Assembly: GCA_012295275.1 (NCBI GenBank)
Contig: CM022679.1
Location: 17,248,342-17,312,341 of the forward strand
DNA from: Chrysomallon squamiferum
Lineage: Eukaryota; Mollusca; Gastropoda; Neomphalida; Peltospiridae
Direction: 5' to 3'
DNA: 64,000 nucleotides
Under the pieces are notes generated by a model. That model did no database searches. It saw only the letters and a list, made by a program, of their open reading frames with translations, and was not told the DNA's origin. This document shows positions 27,621 through 39,100 of this stretch, one piece after another (position 1 is the stretch's first letter; every line of letters starts with the position of its first letter). The translations under genes and the position numbers were made by a program.

Positions 27621-27785
27621 CTTTTCCAGCTTTTCGAAATGTTCTTTTAAAAATGCTAACGGGTTCTCTGGTTTATTCACGCATAATTGTACGATACAAT
27701 CTTTCAACAACTGTTGAATATTGTGCTTATGTACATATGATTCGCATTCTTTCAGGCTTTGCTCCTCTTCCGAACTGGCAGCCAT
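27621..27785 (-). CDS. PRKAR1A: PKA type I regulatory subunit, first coding exon (dimerization/docking domain)
   Basis: This exon encodes the 55-residue N-terminus starting [18 protein letters not shown]. It is the RI dimerization/docking domain: two regulatory chains pair here and dock to A-kinase anchoring proteins. [11 protein letters not shown] and IVQLC...[16 protein letters not shown] match vertebrate RI. Cys14 and Cys35 have the spacing of the RI interchain disulfide cysteines (human 17 and 38). The start is the ATG at 27785, in a strong context (ACCAACATGGC). The open frame runs nine codons further upstream but only to a TTG, so those codons are not used. The exon ends AAG|GTAAGG in phase 0, compatible with exon 2 at 979. 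The resulting intron is 26.6 kb. Confidence 0.95.
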
Positions 27786-28100
27786 GTTGGTGTTGTTGAT
27801 AGGATGTCTCAAACTGTTTATATAAAAAGGGTTTTCATTAGTTCAGGTATGGTAATGACCCGGAAACCAGCCAATAGAAATTGTTGTAGTAATATTTTCT
27901 ACTCCGGTCTATTTTGTTGTCGACAGATCTTTAATTTCATGTACAGTTGCGCTATAATAAGTTCTATAATTTTTTTAAAGTTAAAACGGTAGTGCATTAA
28001 AGCTTAATAACTTTAGTATCATAAAATTAGTTTATTACTTAAAAAAATATAAAAGATACTTAGAGAACTCTGCAAAGCGAAAAATCACTCGACACACAGT
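27786..28100 (-). promoter_or_regulatory. PRKAR1A: Probable 5' UTR and promoter of PKA RI
   Basis: This segment lies directly upstream of the first coding exon and is richer in CpG than the introns. It holds an inverted CCAAT box (plus-strand CCAAT at 27871-27875) and a CCGGAA ETS-type core at 27860-27865. A TATATAAAAA stretch at 27818-27827 reads as a TATA box only on the plus strand, so it does not fit this gene. The start site cannot be placed. Confidence 0.4.
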
Positions 28101-28201
28101 AAACTGTAAAGTTACATGTCATCTGTGATTTGAACATAGTACATACTAAACAAGACATTTTAGCACACTGAATTTTTTCTTTAATTTAGATTTAGTTTTA
28201 A

Positions 28202-28203
<2 letters not shown>

Positions 28204-28259
<56 letters not shown>

Positions 28260-28260
28260 T
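28204..28260. repeat. ATT microsatellite
   Basis: About 18 ATT units just upstream of the PKA RI promoter zone. The apparent poly-Ile reading on the minus strand is an artefact of this repeat. Confidence 0.95.
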
Positions 28261-29336
28261 TAAATAAAGTATCCCAAGTGTATAAACGTGGTGTTTTTAA
28301 CGTGTTCGTCTTAATCATATAGACCGTTATTGAGGTGATGGCTTCTTTTCGGTCAGTCTTTGGTAATCGGTAAAATACTAACATCAGTATTTTATAAATA
28401 AGGTTTTATTTTTATTTTTATTTGTTTTAATTATTTTTTCTTTGTTTAAATAGTATAGTACTAAACTATATATAGCCATCATTATTCACCTGATGGAAAA
28501 TGATTTTGAATAATTTATAAAACACTTGTTTGTACAAATATTAATGTTAGCCAATCATAGCAACTACAACAACATGTAAATAAATAAAACTGATATCAAA
28601 ATCAAGCAAGTTTGGTTACTTTTTATTTATTTGTTTATTTAATTTGTATTTATTGTAATTTTATTTGTAAATTTTTGTGTCTAGGTTTCCTTACTGTAGA
28701 TGTTAACTTTAACTGTACTATGTAATTTTCTTAGTGAAAAAACAACAAACAAAAACAACAACAACAAACAAACAAGAACCAAAACTATACCAAAAGATGA
28801 GAGAATTTATAGAAACGGAAATAGACTATCAACGGTTAAGAGAGCGTGACGCTTGTGAAAAATATTGTAGCTTTACGTCAGACTAATTAACTCATTTTAC
28901 TGACTAAATTATTATTTGTATAACCATAATTATTAATAGTTAAGAAAGAAGAAAAAAAAGCAGCGAAAATATTAAAATAAGGACTAATTTATTTAAGGAT
29001 CTAACCGCCTCGGTATTTTTATACAAATCATTTTTAGCTACTATTTAGTTGTAGAAAGCGTAACTATTTTGAATATTTGAATGTTTACGTCACATACTGA
29101 TTAATTTAATGCGTGAAAAATAGTTCTGCACATTTCGTAATCTCTATTGTTTAGTGATTTTAAAAACATAAAATACCGAGACGGTTAGATACAAAAATAA
29201 AGAGACAGGTTAAAGCTTAATGTGGATACAGTGAGGTTTAATACGAAAACATTTCGAAGAGTAAAACAACTATGTTGTGACGACACTTTATATATATATA
29301 TATACACAAGCGTGCTTGACGTCCGCCTTTGCTGGG
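28261..29336. other. Intergenic DNA upstream of PKA RI
   Basis: AT-rich DNA with two TTACGTCA sites (28873-28880 and 29085-29092), variants of the CRE/ATF site. No coding exon is seen. Confidence 0.5.
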
Positions 29337-29366
29337 TATATAAACCACGCCAAAGAAATGACGTCA
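29337..29366 (+). promoter_or_regulatory. TATA-like box with downstream CRE
   Basis: TATATAAA at 29337-29344 is followed by a perfect TGACGTCA at 29359-29366. The local sequence is unusually rich in CG and CACC-type motifs (AACCACGCC, GGTGTGG) for this window. TTGACGTCC lies just upstream (about 29317-29325) and TACGTCAA just downstream (about 29404). It could be the promoter of the plus-strand gene whose coding exons start at 31504. Confidence 0.4.
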
Positions 29367-29369
29367 GTT

Positions 29370-29551
29370 TCAAGAAACCGGGTGTGGTCCTCTATATCCT
29401 TTATACGTCAACATTTTGAACATGTTTTGGAATATGAGAGATGCTTTACTATTGAACGTGAGGCTTAGACAGGCGTTTATTATACCTCATCGCTCCTACA
29501 AAGCTTGAAAAGCCGCTCTTTACTGTGAATGCAACAGGAATGGATCACCTG
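29370..29551 (+). other. Candidate non-coding first exon of the plus-strand small-protein gene
   Basis: About 30 bases below the TATA-like box begins a segment ending in a strong donor, CACCTG|GTAAGT, at 29551. Joined to a possible acceptor TGTGCTTAG at 31501, it would form a 5' UTR just before the ATG at 31504. The ATG at 29540 would then start only a short upstream frame. The exon start is a guess from the TATA position. Confidence 0.35.
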
Positions 29552-30922
29552 GTAAGTGACGACACCCGCACTTAAAGAATGGATAAAGCGGAACTTATTA
29601 CTTGAAAAATGAGGTTTAGGGGACCGTTTACCAAAGGTACAGAAATTAAAATGATAAATTAAAATAAGTAAACTACGGCAATGAAATTTCAATGGATGAA
29701 TGAATAATATGAAATAAGTAAAGCATAAACAAACAGAAATAAAATTTAAGTAATTTAAGTAAACATAATAAATAAATAAATAAATGTATAAGAGTGTATT
29801 TTAAAAATAAAATTTAAAATCAACTTTTTTCACGCATTTATATTATATTAAATAGAAAAATCAAAGCACACACTAGCACAGCAGTTATATTAACATATAA
29901 CAGCCATATATATGAATTCAGTTGCGTTAAATTAAACAGTATGTGACATAAACATACAAATATTCAAAATAGTTACCCTTTCTATAAATAAATAGTAGCT
30001 ATAAACTTATAAATAAGTCAGTAAAATATAGATATCAATAACTATAATTTAAAAAAGACAACAAATAAACAACAAACAAAAACACACACACCAATATATA
30101 AATAAATAAATCAAAATAAAATTAAAATAGGTAATAAGTAATAACAGAGCAAAATTAGCAGTTATATAACTAACTAAATAAATGGTATAAACAGAATATA
30201 AATAAGTAAAAGTAAAATAAAAATCACAAAAATACCTCTGATAAAAGAAACAAAATGATAGACCTGTCTTAGAAAAAAAATAAAAAATGTCAGAAATAGT
30301 TAATATCCTTACATTTATGACCAATACTGATTATTATTATTGTTGTTGTTGTTGTTTTAAACGTTGCCTGTACCAGCAAGATAAACTGAGTTGTATCCCT
30401 TTAATTTATAATACTAATCTTCATATAGGTCTTATTGTCTTGCGTTTTGTATCTTGATGGGGTTGTTGTTTCGTTTGTTTGTTTGTTTGTTCTTTTTGTT
30501 CTTTTTCTTCTGGTATCTGCAGACTGTTTCAGATAAATTGTTAGGTTTTCTCTATAGATTAGCTAAGTATAATTTTGTGTTGTGTTTTCTTTATTCGCTC
30601 TCTTATACACAGAAATGAGAATGTGAAGTAATGTAACGATATTTAACATTTGAAATTCTTTATTTACACAATGAAAATATTTATAACGTATATAAAATGG
30701 AACGTTTTCTTTTATTAGCAACAGCTTTAAAGTAATTTTATGCTAGTATCATAATTTATTGTTAATATCAGGATTTGTTCATTTCATTTATGTTTATTAA
30801 AGAAAAAATATATTACACATAATTTTTGTGTTGGTAGCAATGCTTACCGATCATAAAGAAAGTCAAACCGTATAATTAATATAATTATATATATAACGAT
30901 AACGTTCCTTTCGCTGACGTAG

Positions 30923-30959
<37 letters not shown>

Positions 30960-31445
30960 ACAAATGATAATACTGACATCGATGAATGGAATAGTAACCA
31001 CCATATTAAAAATATCGTTATTAGAATGAGTTTTATTAAAATCCTAATTCAGAAGTGTTTATGTTCATTTAATATTACGGGCTTATGACTGTTTTTGCCG
31101 CGCATCTATATGCTAACTGTTTTAGCTCGGGCAGTGTAAAATGAATTAAAAATCATCTTTACGGTACTGTAGTAGTTTGATTGACGGTTCCATTTCTAAA
31201 ACAAATAAATAAATAATAGTATACAGTTTCATATTAGATGGAGATTTGATGTTTTTGTTATGACTTTTTAATGCTGTTTATTTAGTATTTTTTCAAGATG
31301 TCTCCCGGCAAGTGTATTTTTATTTTAATGCTGATACTTTTTAATGAATTTGAGGAACCTATCGCCGTTTTAATTTTTATTCTGAATACTTATTACTAAT
31401 ACTGCTTTCTTTCCATTTGTCGTCATAGTTGCTGCTATCTTTCTA
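29552..31445. other. Intergenic or 5' intron DNA, no gene seen
   Basis: AT-rich DNA with a 35-base A homopolymer (30923-30957) and a TTTG tract near 30470. The frame on the minus strand at 30324-30049 is low-complexity. Confidence 0.5.
30923..30957 (+). repeat. A homopolymer, 35 bases
   Basis: Uninterrupted A tract. No retroposed sequence is recognised next to it. Confidence 0.9.
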
Positions 31446-31453
31446 TGACGTAA
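31446..31453 (+). promoter_or_regulatory. CRE/ATF-like site TGACGTAA before the small-protein gene
   Basis: The site lies 51 bases before the ATG at 31504 and is followed by ATTGG, an inverted CCAAT box, at about 31466-31470. This could be a proximal promoter if transcription starts here rather than at 29.37 kb. Confidence 0.35.
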
Positions 31454-31503
31454 TAACGATATATTATTGGTTACATAGGACATCTCACCATCTGTGCTTA
31501 GCA

Positions 31504-31589
31504 ATGTTGCACAAAATAATATTATTAATCACATGCGTCGCCTTTATAGTGATTTCTATTTCCGGAGGGTTACTGGTTCATAATCCATG
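31504..31589 (+). CDS. Small membrane protein, coding exon 1 (signal or first membrane segment)
   Basis: Begins MLHKIILLITCVAFIVISIS and continues GGLLVHNP, ending at CCATG|GTAAAT in phase 2. Residues 4-25 form one hydrophobic stretch after a Lys, so it is a signal peptide or a membrane helix. The ATG has G at -3. With the exons at 32062, 32325 and 32959 it gives a 97-residue protein. I do not recognise the family. The evidence is four consecutive exons whose phases agree and whose joins preserve a sensible protein. Confidence 0.6.
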
Positions 31590-32061
31590 GTAAATATACT
31601 GTAAAATTAGAATTCTAAATATAATCTTCGGCGTCGTGTGTAATTCATTGAACTTTTTTTCTGCCAAAGGCTTTTGAAATAAGGTGTCATCAACCATAAA
31701 GACTAGTATTGTCCTATTGAAAATGTAACACTAATTATATATCAGTTTGAATGTGTAGAGGAAGAAAAAATAAATGAAAAATGTTTGAACGTTAGAGATT
31801 TGAAATTTGTATGTATTATACTATTGTATTTATTTACATATTTAGCAGTAGTCATATATTTATGTTAATAAAAATATTTGTACCATTTTTTTTTTATATA
31901 AACAGAGAAATTTTTTTTATATCTTCTTCTTATTATTATTTATTGATTTTGTTTACTAATATCGAAGCAGTATAATGTATTATCACATTTTTAATCGTGT
32001 GTGTATAACGTTGTTTCTTTTTCTTTTGTCTTATTACTAGTAATTTATTTATTTACTGTAG

Positions 32062-32123
32062 GGTATGTCACGATGACAAGCCTGAACTCGAACCGACGGA
32101 AATAAGGAAAATATATAATACAG
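32062..32123 (+). CDS. Small membrane protein, coding exon 2 (polar loop)
   Basis: After the acceptor TTTACTGTAG the exon reads WVCHDDKPELEPTEIRKIYNT, with the Trp codon split across the junction. It ends ACAG|GTTAGC in phase 1. This is the short polar segment between the two hydrophobic parts, with one Cys at residue 31. The exon is richer in GC than its surroundings. Confidence 0.6.
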
Positions 32124-32324
32124 GTTAGCTTTTAATTAATCTTATTTTTACTTCTTTATATTTTTAACAGTGCTTCATTTTCGTTTTTCTCCGTGTATTA
32201 TATACATAGCAAATAAGATGTACACATCAGTTCTTTTTTTATCAATGATTATCTTTTTTTTCTTCTTTAAATCTATAAAATATTTAATTTATTAACAATG
32301 TACCTTTTATACTTTTTTCCTCAG

Positions 32325-32384
32325 AATTTTTTATTGAAGCGTTCAGAAAAGAACCGGCTGTGATTATAATTTTTTTGTTTTTGG
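32325..32384 (+). CDS. Small membrane protein, coding exon 3 (start of second membrane segment)
   Basis: After the acceptor TTTTTTCCTCAG the exon reads EFFIEAFRKEPAVIIIFLFL and ends TTGG|GTACGT in phase 1. The junction with exon 4 completes a Gly codon, so the membrane segment runs on as FLFLGGVIGHLLARL. If this donor is not used, the frame stays open to 32566 and adds a second, strongly hydrophobic C-terminus ending in KNKINYL (129 residues in all). Confidence 0.55.
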
Positions 32385-32592
32385 GTACGTTTTTGATGTT
32401 AATTGTCGTTATACTTATTTTGTTTGCCGTGTTCCTTCCTTCTTATATATTTATTTCTGCATTCAGAAATTTTAATAATTGTAAACGATTTTGGTTTCAT
32501 CGTCAATTAAATCAAATAGGAGAAATACATTTTTATGCGGTAAAAAATAAAATAAATTACTTGTAATAAAAGGGTTCTGTTAAGTATCAATG

Positions 32593-32631
<39 letters not shown>

Positions 32632-32632
32632 T
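32593..32632 (+). repeat. TTTA microsatellite
   Basis: About ten TTTA/ATTT units within the last intron of the small-protein gene. Confidence 0.9.
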
Positions 32633-32958
32633 TATTACAGACGTTATTTTTATAATTAATGGCGGTTGTTTTCGTAACTATATGTGACAGATTTGTGAAT
32701 GTTAAAATATACATTCATTCTTGGCCTATAGTCGTACCATACGAGTCCTAGCTACAATCCATAAGTGGATTGTAGTAAAAATTAATATAATTTAAAGCTG
32801 CTTAAAAAATTAAAATATTCATAGGAAATAATTTTAAAAAAAAAACAAAAAAAACAATTGTATTATCTCCTAAGACATTTTTGTAAAAATTAATTTTACT
32901 AGGTATTTTATTTAATGTAGCACATTTAATACTATTATAAATATTATTTTATTTGTAG

Positions 32959-33044
32959 GTGGAGTTATTGGACATCTACTAGCTAGGTTGTACATTTTAC
33001 AAGAAAAATTTGAAGCATTACATCAGATGCAGAAAATAGAATGA
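32959..33044 (+). CDS. Small membrane protein, last coding exon
   Basis: After the acceptor ATTTGTAG the exon reads GVIGHLLARLYILQEKFEAL, then HQMQKIE and a TGA at 33042-33044. The first part completes a helix with Gly at residues 70, 71 and 74; the rest is a charged helical tail. Total length is 97 residues. AATAAA signals lie at 33263-33268 and 33303-33308. There is a faint likeness to small mitochondrial inner-membrane proteins (short, KEP before one helix with paired Gly), but this is not enough to name it. Confidence 0.55.
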
Positions 33045-33302
33045 TCAACAGTGGCAAATTATATGAATTTTATAGCGAGAGACTAACAATATGTCATATC
33101 ATTTAAACTGAGTGATTTCAACATGTTTAGAAGTCCACCTGACAAAGCTAATTTGTTTTTTAATGTCAGGTTTTATTCTATTTAATTTTATTTTTGTACA
33201 CTTGATTATTTTCAAAGAAATACCAAATATTTCAACATACCATTGAAATAATACATTCTAAAAATAAAAAATAAATTGAAATATATATTGTACTTATTAG
33301 CA

Positions 33303-33308
33303 AATAAA
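33303..33308 (+). terminator. Probable polyadenylation signal of the small-protein gene
   Basis: AATAAA about 260 bases after the stop codon, followed by a T-rich and GT-rich stretch (GATTGTAGTAGTTGTCTTTT). Another AATAAA lies 40 bases upstream. Confidence 0.4.
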
Positions 33309-35815
33309 GTTTTAATCTGATTGTAGTAGTTGTCTTTTGGCATTGACAATGTTTGATTAATCATGGTAAAGAAACAAATGAATGCTAGATTTTAAGATAT
33401 AGATACAGATTAATAATCCATTAATCAAAATGTTTGTGTCTGGAAGCATTGCAGAATTTAAGAATAAGATCAAAGAGTAAACATGGGACCAGGTTATATT
33501 TTTCATACAGTTTAAACAGACTAAAGATATTTGAAAATATTTTTTTAAAGATAATTTTGTGTTAAAATAAAGTTTTTAAAACTTTAAACCGTTATACAAA
33601 TTGTAAAATATAGGTCTCAGAAGTTTGACAAAATGTTTACAGATTTGGGAGTTTTTGGATTTTGAAATTTCAGATAAGGAATCTTCATCTTTTACAACAC
33701 AAAACAAATTCCAATAATGAGGTATGTAGACTCATGGGGTTAACCAAAATCATAATTATAAAATTATTTTCATAACGGTTTCTATTGCTTTGTTTTTTTT
33801 TGTTTTTTTAATGTTATGGTCCGTAAAACCAAGAAGATCCGTTAGTTTTTTTGAAATGATAATTGTCACTTTATGAACTTTTCAGTTACTGAGCTCAATT
33901 CTTTGTGGCGATCCTGACTCCCACTTCACCAATTAAAACAGTATTTTTGCTGCATTTCATTGTTATTCACTGACATTCCATATTTTAAAAAATCAGTATG
34001 CTTCTAAATTGTTTTTCTTTACTTTTTATTTATATATGTATCTTTTTTGGATTTTGCCTTTAATGGTAGCCTGCATGAGATATTTGTCAGTTGTGTGTAT
34101 AATGTCTTATGAAAGCCAAAGTAGTAAAATTACATTTAAATGGATGTCTTTTTAATGGCCTCCTTTTGTTAATGAATAGGAGACTGAAATGCTGTAAATA
34201 CATTGGCAAAGACAAGCAGACAGCTTTTTCCACCGAGTCATATTGTCATTTGCTGAAATTACTACTTGAACTGCAGTCTATATAACAAGCCATGCTTCAG
34301 ATTACTGTATTTTAACTTGGCAGGACTACTGTCAGTGCTGAAAGGCTGGTTTATGAAAAGTCCTTTGCAACTACTAAAAAAAACCCAGTTTGGTCCTTTA
34401 TAATATTTATGAGGCCGTATAACTGAGAGTCTTGTTAAATATTCCTTTTTCTGTAAGTTACAGATTTAGTATATATCATTTTCTTCAATAGGAAATTTTG
34501 ATTATTAGTTTTTATTGGGTTGATGTCAGACATACTTGGTCATTTTACAGTGATGACAAGAATCCTCCTTAAGTATTTGCTTGTAGTATATCCAATGACA
34601 GAACAAAGATTAATTTCTGGGTCCATCTAGGTGAACATTTTCCTCAGTGATTCACGTTTTGAAATTTCCAAATTCCAGTATTTTATTACTGAGATGCTTT
34701 GGTTGTCTTCCTTAATACTGTGTTTAATTCATTCTTTCTCACTCTGAAGACAAAAGCATGTCCAGGTTACTTGCAAAAAAAACCTGCAGGCAGTTTACAG
34801 TCATTGTGGTAATATTCTTACACTGCTGTTCTACTAATTACAAACACTGAGGTAAAATCCCACACATTCAGATTATAATAAATTTTTAAAATTACAGTAA
34901 CAATTTCTGCCGGATCAGTATTAATCATTTTTAATTAGACATTGTTGTCTGTGAATTTTATTATTATTATTTTTGATAAACCTAAGCCCTATTTTTAATA
35001 AATGAAAGTAATATTAAAAATATCCCTATTCATACACATGTGCACATACACATTTTAGAAGCTAGAAAATGCTATCTTCAAATTAATATAATGTATTAAA
35101 ATTTCACTTTTATTTCAATTTATTATTTTAAAACGGAAACCAACCAACACACACACTATTTAAATAAGTACTGATGCAGAATTGTAATTTTTACCTTGCA
35201 ACATGTAATGACTGTAAAAAGCCTGCTTTGGTTGAAAAAAGAAAGACACCTGTTCATGCACATAATCAACATCATGCAAGATCACATTCAGTCACGTGGT
35301 CTATTAAAATTAATCAATGTTAAAGGAGACTGCAAATAATTTGTAAGTTAATTTTGAAAAGCATTTTTCAGTTATAGCTTTGAAATGAATATTCTATTAT
35401 AAAATGTGCTCTTTTCTTGTATGTCACCTGAAAATTAATAATGATTTACACATCTGAAAATTAAAATTTACTCGATTTTGTTCAAACCAGAATATTTTAC
35501 GGAATTTTTGTATCCTGGTTTGGACAAAAGCATGGCTATAGTAATAGATATTAAATTTGTAGTCTCCATCATTATTAAGCCTTTTCATGCATGGTACAAT
35601 TATAACTGCTGAAATGCAGAAGTGTTACAAGATTAAGAACTCAATGCAGGTTAGTGTTGTCATGTTAATGACCTTGGGTCAGATGTGACCAAGAAGACAT
35701 GCACAATCATTGATTATCCTTTCCATCATGCTTGCAGCAGGCTTCAGTTTATATATTTGAAGTTAAAAAGACCCCATAAAATACTAAATTGTATTAATAC
35801 TACTCTAAACAACAA

Positions 35816-35850
<35 letters not shown>

Positions 35851-36110
35851 TACATTTGGTTTAAATATTGATCAATACAAAAATGATTTTAAATGTTTTT
35901 TTTTTCTTCTTATAATAAATATTTATAAAATAAAAAACTGTAAAAGAAACAAACAAAACAACCAATGTCTTTGATACAGCTACAACAGATACAGCTATCT
36001 TTGTGAAACAATTATTTTCACTCATATCTATTATTATTATTATGGAAAAGAACTGAGCCTGTGGCAATACTGCCTGCAACCTTAGTGTGTAGGCCAAGAA
36101 GAGACCCAAA
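33309..36110. other. Intergenic DNA with two more complex blocks
   Basis: AT-rich, no coding exon seen. Stretches at about 34150-34340 and 35630-35750 are less AT-rich and more complex than the rest and could be regulatory. A 31-base A homopolymer lies at 35817-35847. Confidence 0.45.
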
Positions 36111-36124
36111 CCACCAGAGGGCAC
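36111..36124 (+). promoter_or_regulatory. Perfect match to the CTCF core consensus
   Basis: CCACCAGAGGGCAC fits CCASYAGRKGGCRS at all 14 positions. It lies in a GC-richer island (about 36050-36140) between the plus-strand small-protein gene and the minus-strand RBFOX gene that converges on it. CTCF exists in most bilaterians and marks domain borders. Binding here is inferred from the motif only. Confidence 0.45.
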
Positions 36125-39100
36125 CAGCTTGCATGCACACACAACACAACACCTCTATTAGACACAGACTAAGTGAGTAATCAGTATGAGGATTAACTGT
36201 TTATTTGCATGAAAAAGGTGCCACAGCTATATAGAAGTAGGTTTAAATGTGCAAGCTAGTATATACTAAAAGAAAAATTATAAGTAGGAGAGAACAAATA
36301 CAAACTATAGTTATTATTCATGACATTAATGATCTCTGAAACACAAATCAACCAATCAAAGAGCAGATAATGAAGCACAATTAATACAAAATAATAGTAG
36401 TAAATATTAATTAAAAAAAGTACCGACATAATAATAAAAACACCACTTGCAAAACACTGTGCTGGTAATATTTTGGGGTTATATATAAGGGGACATCAAG
36501 GTAATTCTGAACAGTATTCATTAATTTGCAAAAGGAATCTGACATGGCTAAATATCTACTATGCGTACAACACATCCCTATGTAACAATATTGAGAAATA
36601 CTATAAATAATGCAGACATCCACTATACTATTTTATTCATACAAGAAATGGTTATAATAATAGTAATAACCAGCAAGATGTTAAAACCAACATCGTGCAA
36701 AAAAATTTGATTGCAAATTCTAACAATAGCACTCTCCATGCACGAGGCAAAATAAAATGGGACTCGAGTTTTCTCCCTTGGTCATGAATTCAATTACAAG
36801 TCTTATGGTTCCTTCTTTAATGACTCATGTATTTCAAAACAAAATAAAAAATCCATCCTGCACACCTACTACAAATTAATAATCTGTTGAAACATTATGT
36901 AAAAAGGAAATTAAATTTTGTTAAGATTATAAAAATATTATTGTTAGTCATTGTCATTCCTCTACAAAAAAAAAGATAATACAGTTGCTATACAAACTGT
37001 CATTTGGACAATTTCAAAGCCTATCTTTATAGCAATTCTGCAGAACAAATTTTTTTTTTTTTAAATAAAAAGATAAAAGAAAATGAGTTTAGTGTTAGAA
37101 AAAGTACTTCTGTTTAAGTAAAGTAAAACATCAGGGAGAAAACACGAGGCTATTGTTCACGTCACAATCCACCAGAAATTTGAACAAGAATCAGGCCAGC
37201 TCTTTCATGTGGCTTGTCTGGAACTCTTGATGCCATTTGGAAACTATTCTGGACACTTATTATTGCACGTTTCATAAAAGAAAATACTGAACCCATGGAT
37301 AAAAGGTATTCATGAATCTTGCTGAATATCATTACAAATATAGTCTTACTTTAAGTACTTTGATTAATTATGAAATTTACTTTTGTGTTCTCATTTAGAA
37401 ATATGTTACAATTATTTAAATTAAAGAGAAGTACAGTAGGCTGCCTATCCAATAATTAGTAACCATTTTCAAAGAAAGTAGATGTCGCCATAATGACAGT
37501 AAGTATTAAATTAAGCTTATTCAAAATTTCCAATGTGTTTGACTAGAAAATACTCTGCTATCTCACATTTTTATCATTAATCATTAAGTGCTATTTTTGT
37601 ATAGCAAAAACAAGGCAGAAACAGGTCAATAAGTTTTGTAAGAAAAAACAGACCGGAAAACAAATTAAATAAAAAATAAACCCCTAACATTTTGGGTATT
37701 CAGCCTTGGAAAATTAGATTAACATTAAAAAAACCTAAGTACAATTGAGGTAACTGTGAAAAGAAGAAAATAATAATCCTGGAATATAAATGATGACTGA
37801 ACTCAAGTAAAACATGAACTTTTGTAGAGTTAGCATTTTTTTAAAAGAAAAATATTGGATGGCAAAAAATATATATATATGAATTATAAAACCTGAATTT
37901 CTGTAAAATTGCTTTGCTAATCAAAAATAGCACAGCATGATAAACAAATGAATGAAAATGTTAACAATTGATAAGTATTGCATATAGGATGCTGCTTAAA
38001 ATTCTTGATGACTTTTTGTGTCTAAATGTAACGAGGCACCAACAATTCCAATGGGGTTACAGATAAGTAAATTTCTACATACCATTAAAAACAAACAAAT
38101 CCTTATCCAACCACATGTTAATGTACATTCAGATATCAAAGTAATCTGCCTTTCATGCAAACCCAACATGCCTCAGTTAAAAAAAAAAAAAAGAAAAAAA
38201 AAGAAAGTTAAATAAAATCATGCTACAATGGAAGAACAAAACCTGGTGATATTCCCCACCAGAGACTGGGATACTGCCATCACATACACAGTGCTGGCAT
38301 AATAGTTCAGTGTAATATAATATAAGTATATATAATTTTATAAAGTATATATTTTTTGTTTTTATAATACAGTGTAGTGGCTCAATTCATACATTACTAA
38401 TAGGTAACATCCAAGCCAGACATTTAGCTGATATTATTATTATTATACAAAAGTATACATGTCATAGATATTGTATGCACTGAAAATATCAACCAAGTGG
38501 TTAGACTGTTTAAACAAACAAATTTACTTGTTGTTCATACTGTTGTCAACAAATTTATATCTGTGTTCTTATTAGTTTTATAGCATTCTGTAAGAAACAA
38601 TGTTGGAAGATTTTAATTTGAAATGATGAAGATATTCTTAACTAATAGAAACTGAACCCCCCCCCCCCAAAAAAAAAAACCCTATGAATTACACTGGATT
38701 TAAATAATATAAAATAATATAAAATAAATAAATAAATAAATAAATAAAAAAAGAGTTGAAATACACTGGCTTTAAATTGCAAGAAAAGAAAATTTGGTTA
38801 TTTCAAATTTGTTTTTGAGTTCTCTGCCAATCAGTATACTAAATAGAATACAGATACTAATAATTCCTCAGCCAATGAAGAACAAGTTTGCATACAATGT
38901 CTTAATACTGTACTTTCTTTAATGGATGACTATTTGACATAGAAAGACTAGTTGATGAAGAACAAATACAACATGACAGCTAGCTATATGAGAATGAATG
39001 AACTGTTCAGTATGGATAAAAGGATTCTATACAGTGCATCCATAAAACAAAATACAGCATTTTCCCTAATGTGAACAGCTTAACCTACTAAATCAAAAGG

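Noticed and set aside
27786-27812. Nine-codon N-terminal extension of PKA RI
   Set aside because: It begins at a TTG, not an ATG. The ATG at 27785 has a strong context and matches the known start of the family.
27818-27827. TATATAAAAA as a TATA box for PKA RI
   Set aside because: It reads as a TATA box on the plus strand, and it lies only about 35 bases upstream of the minus-strand ATG, in the 5' UTR zone.
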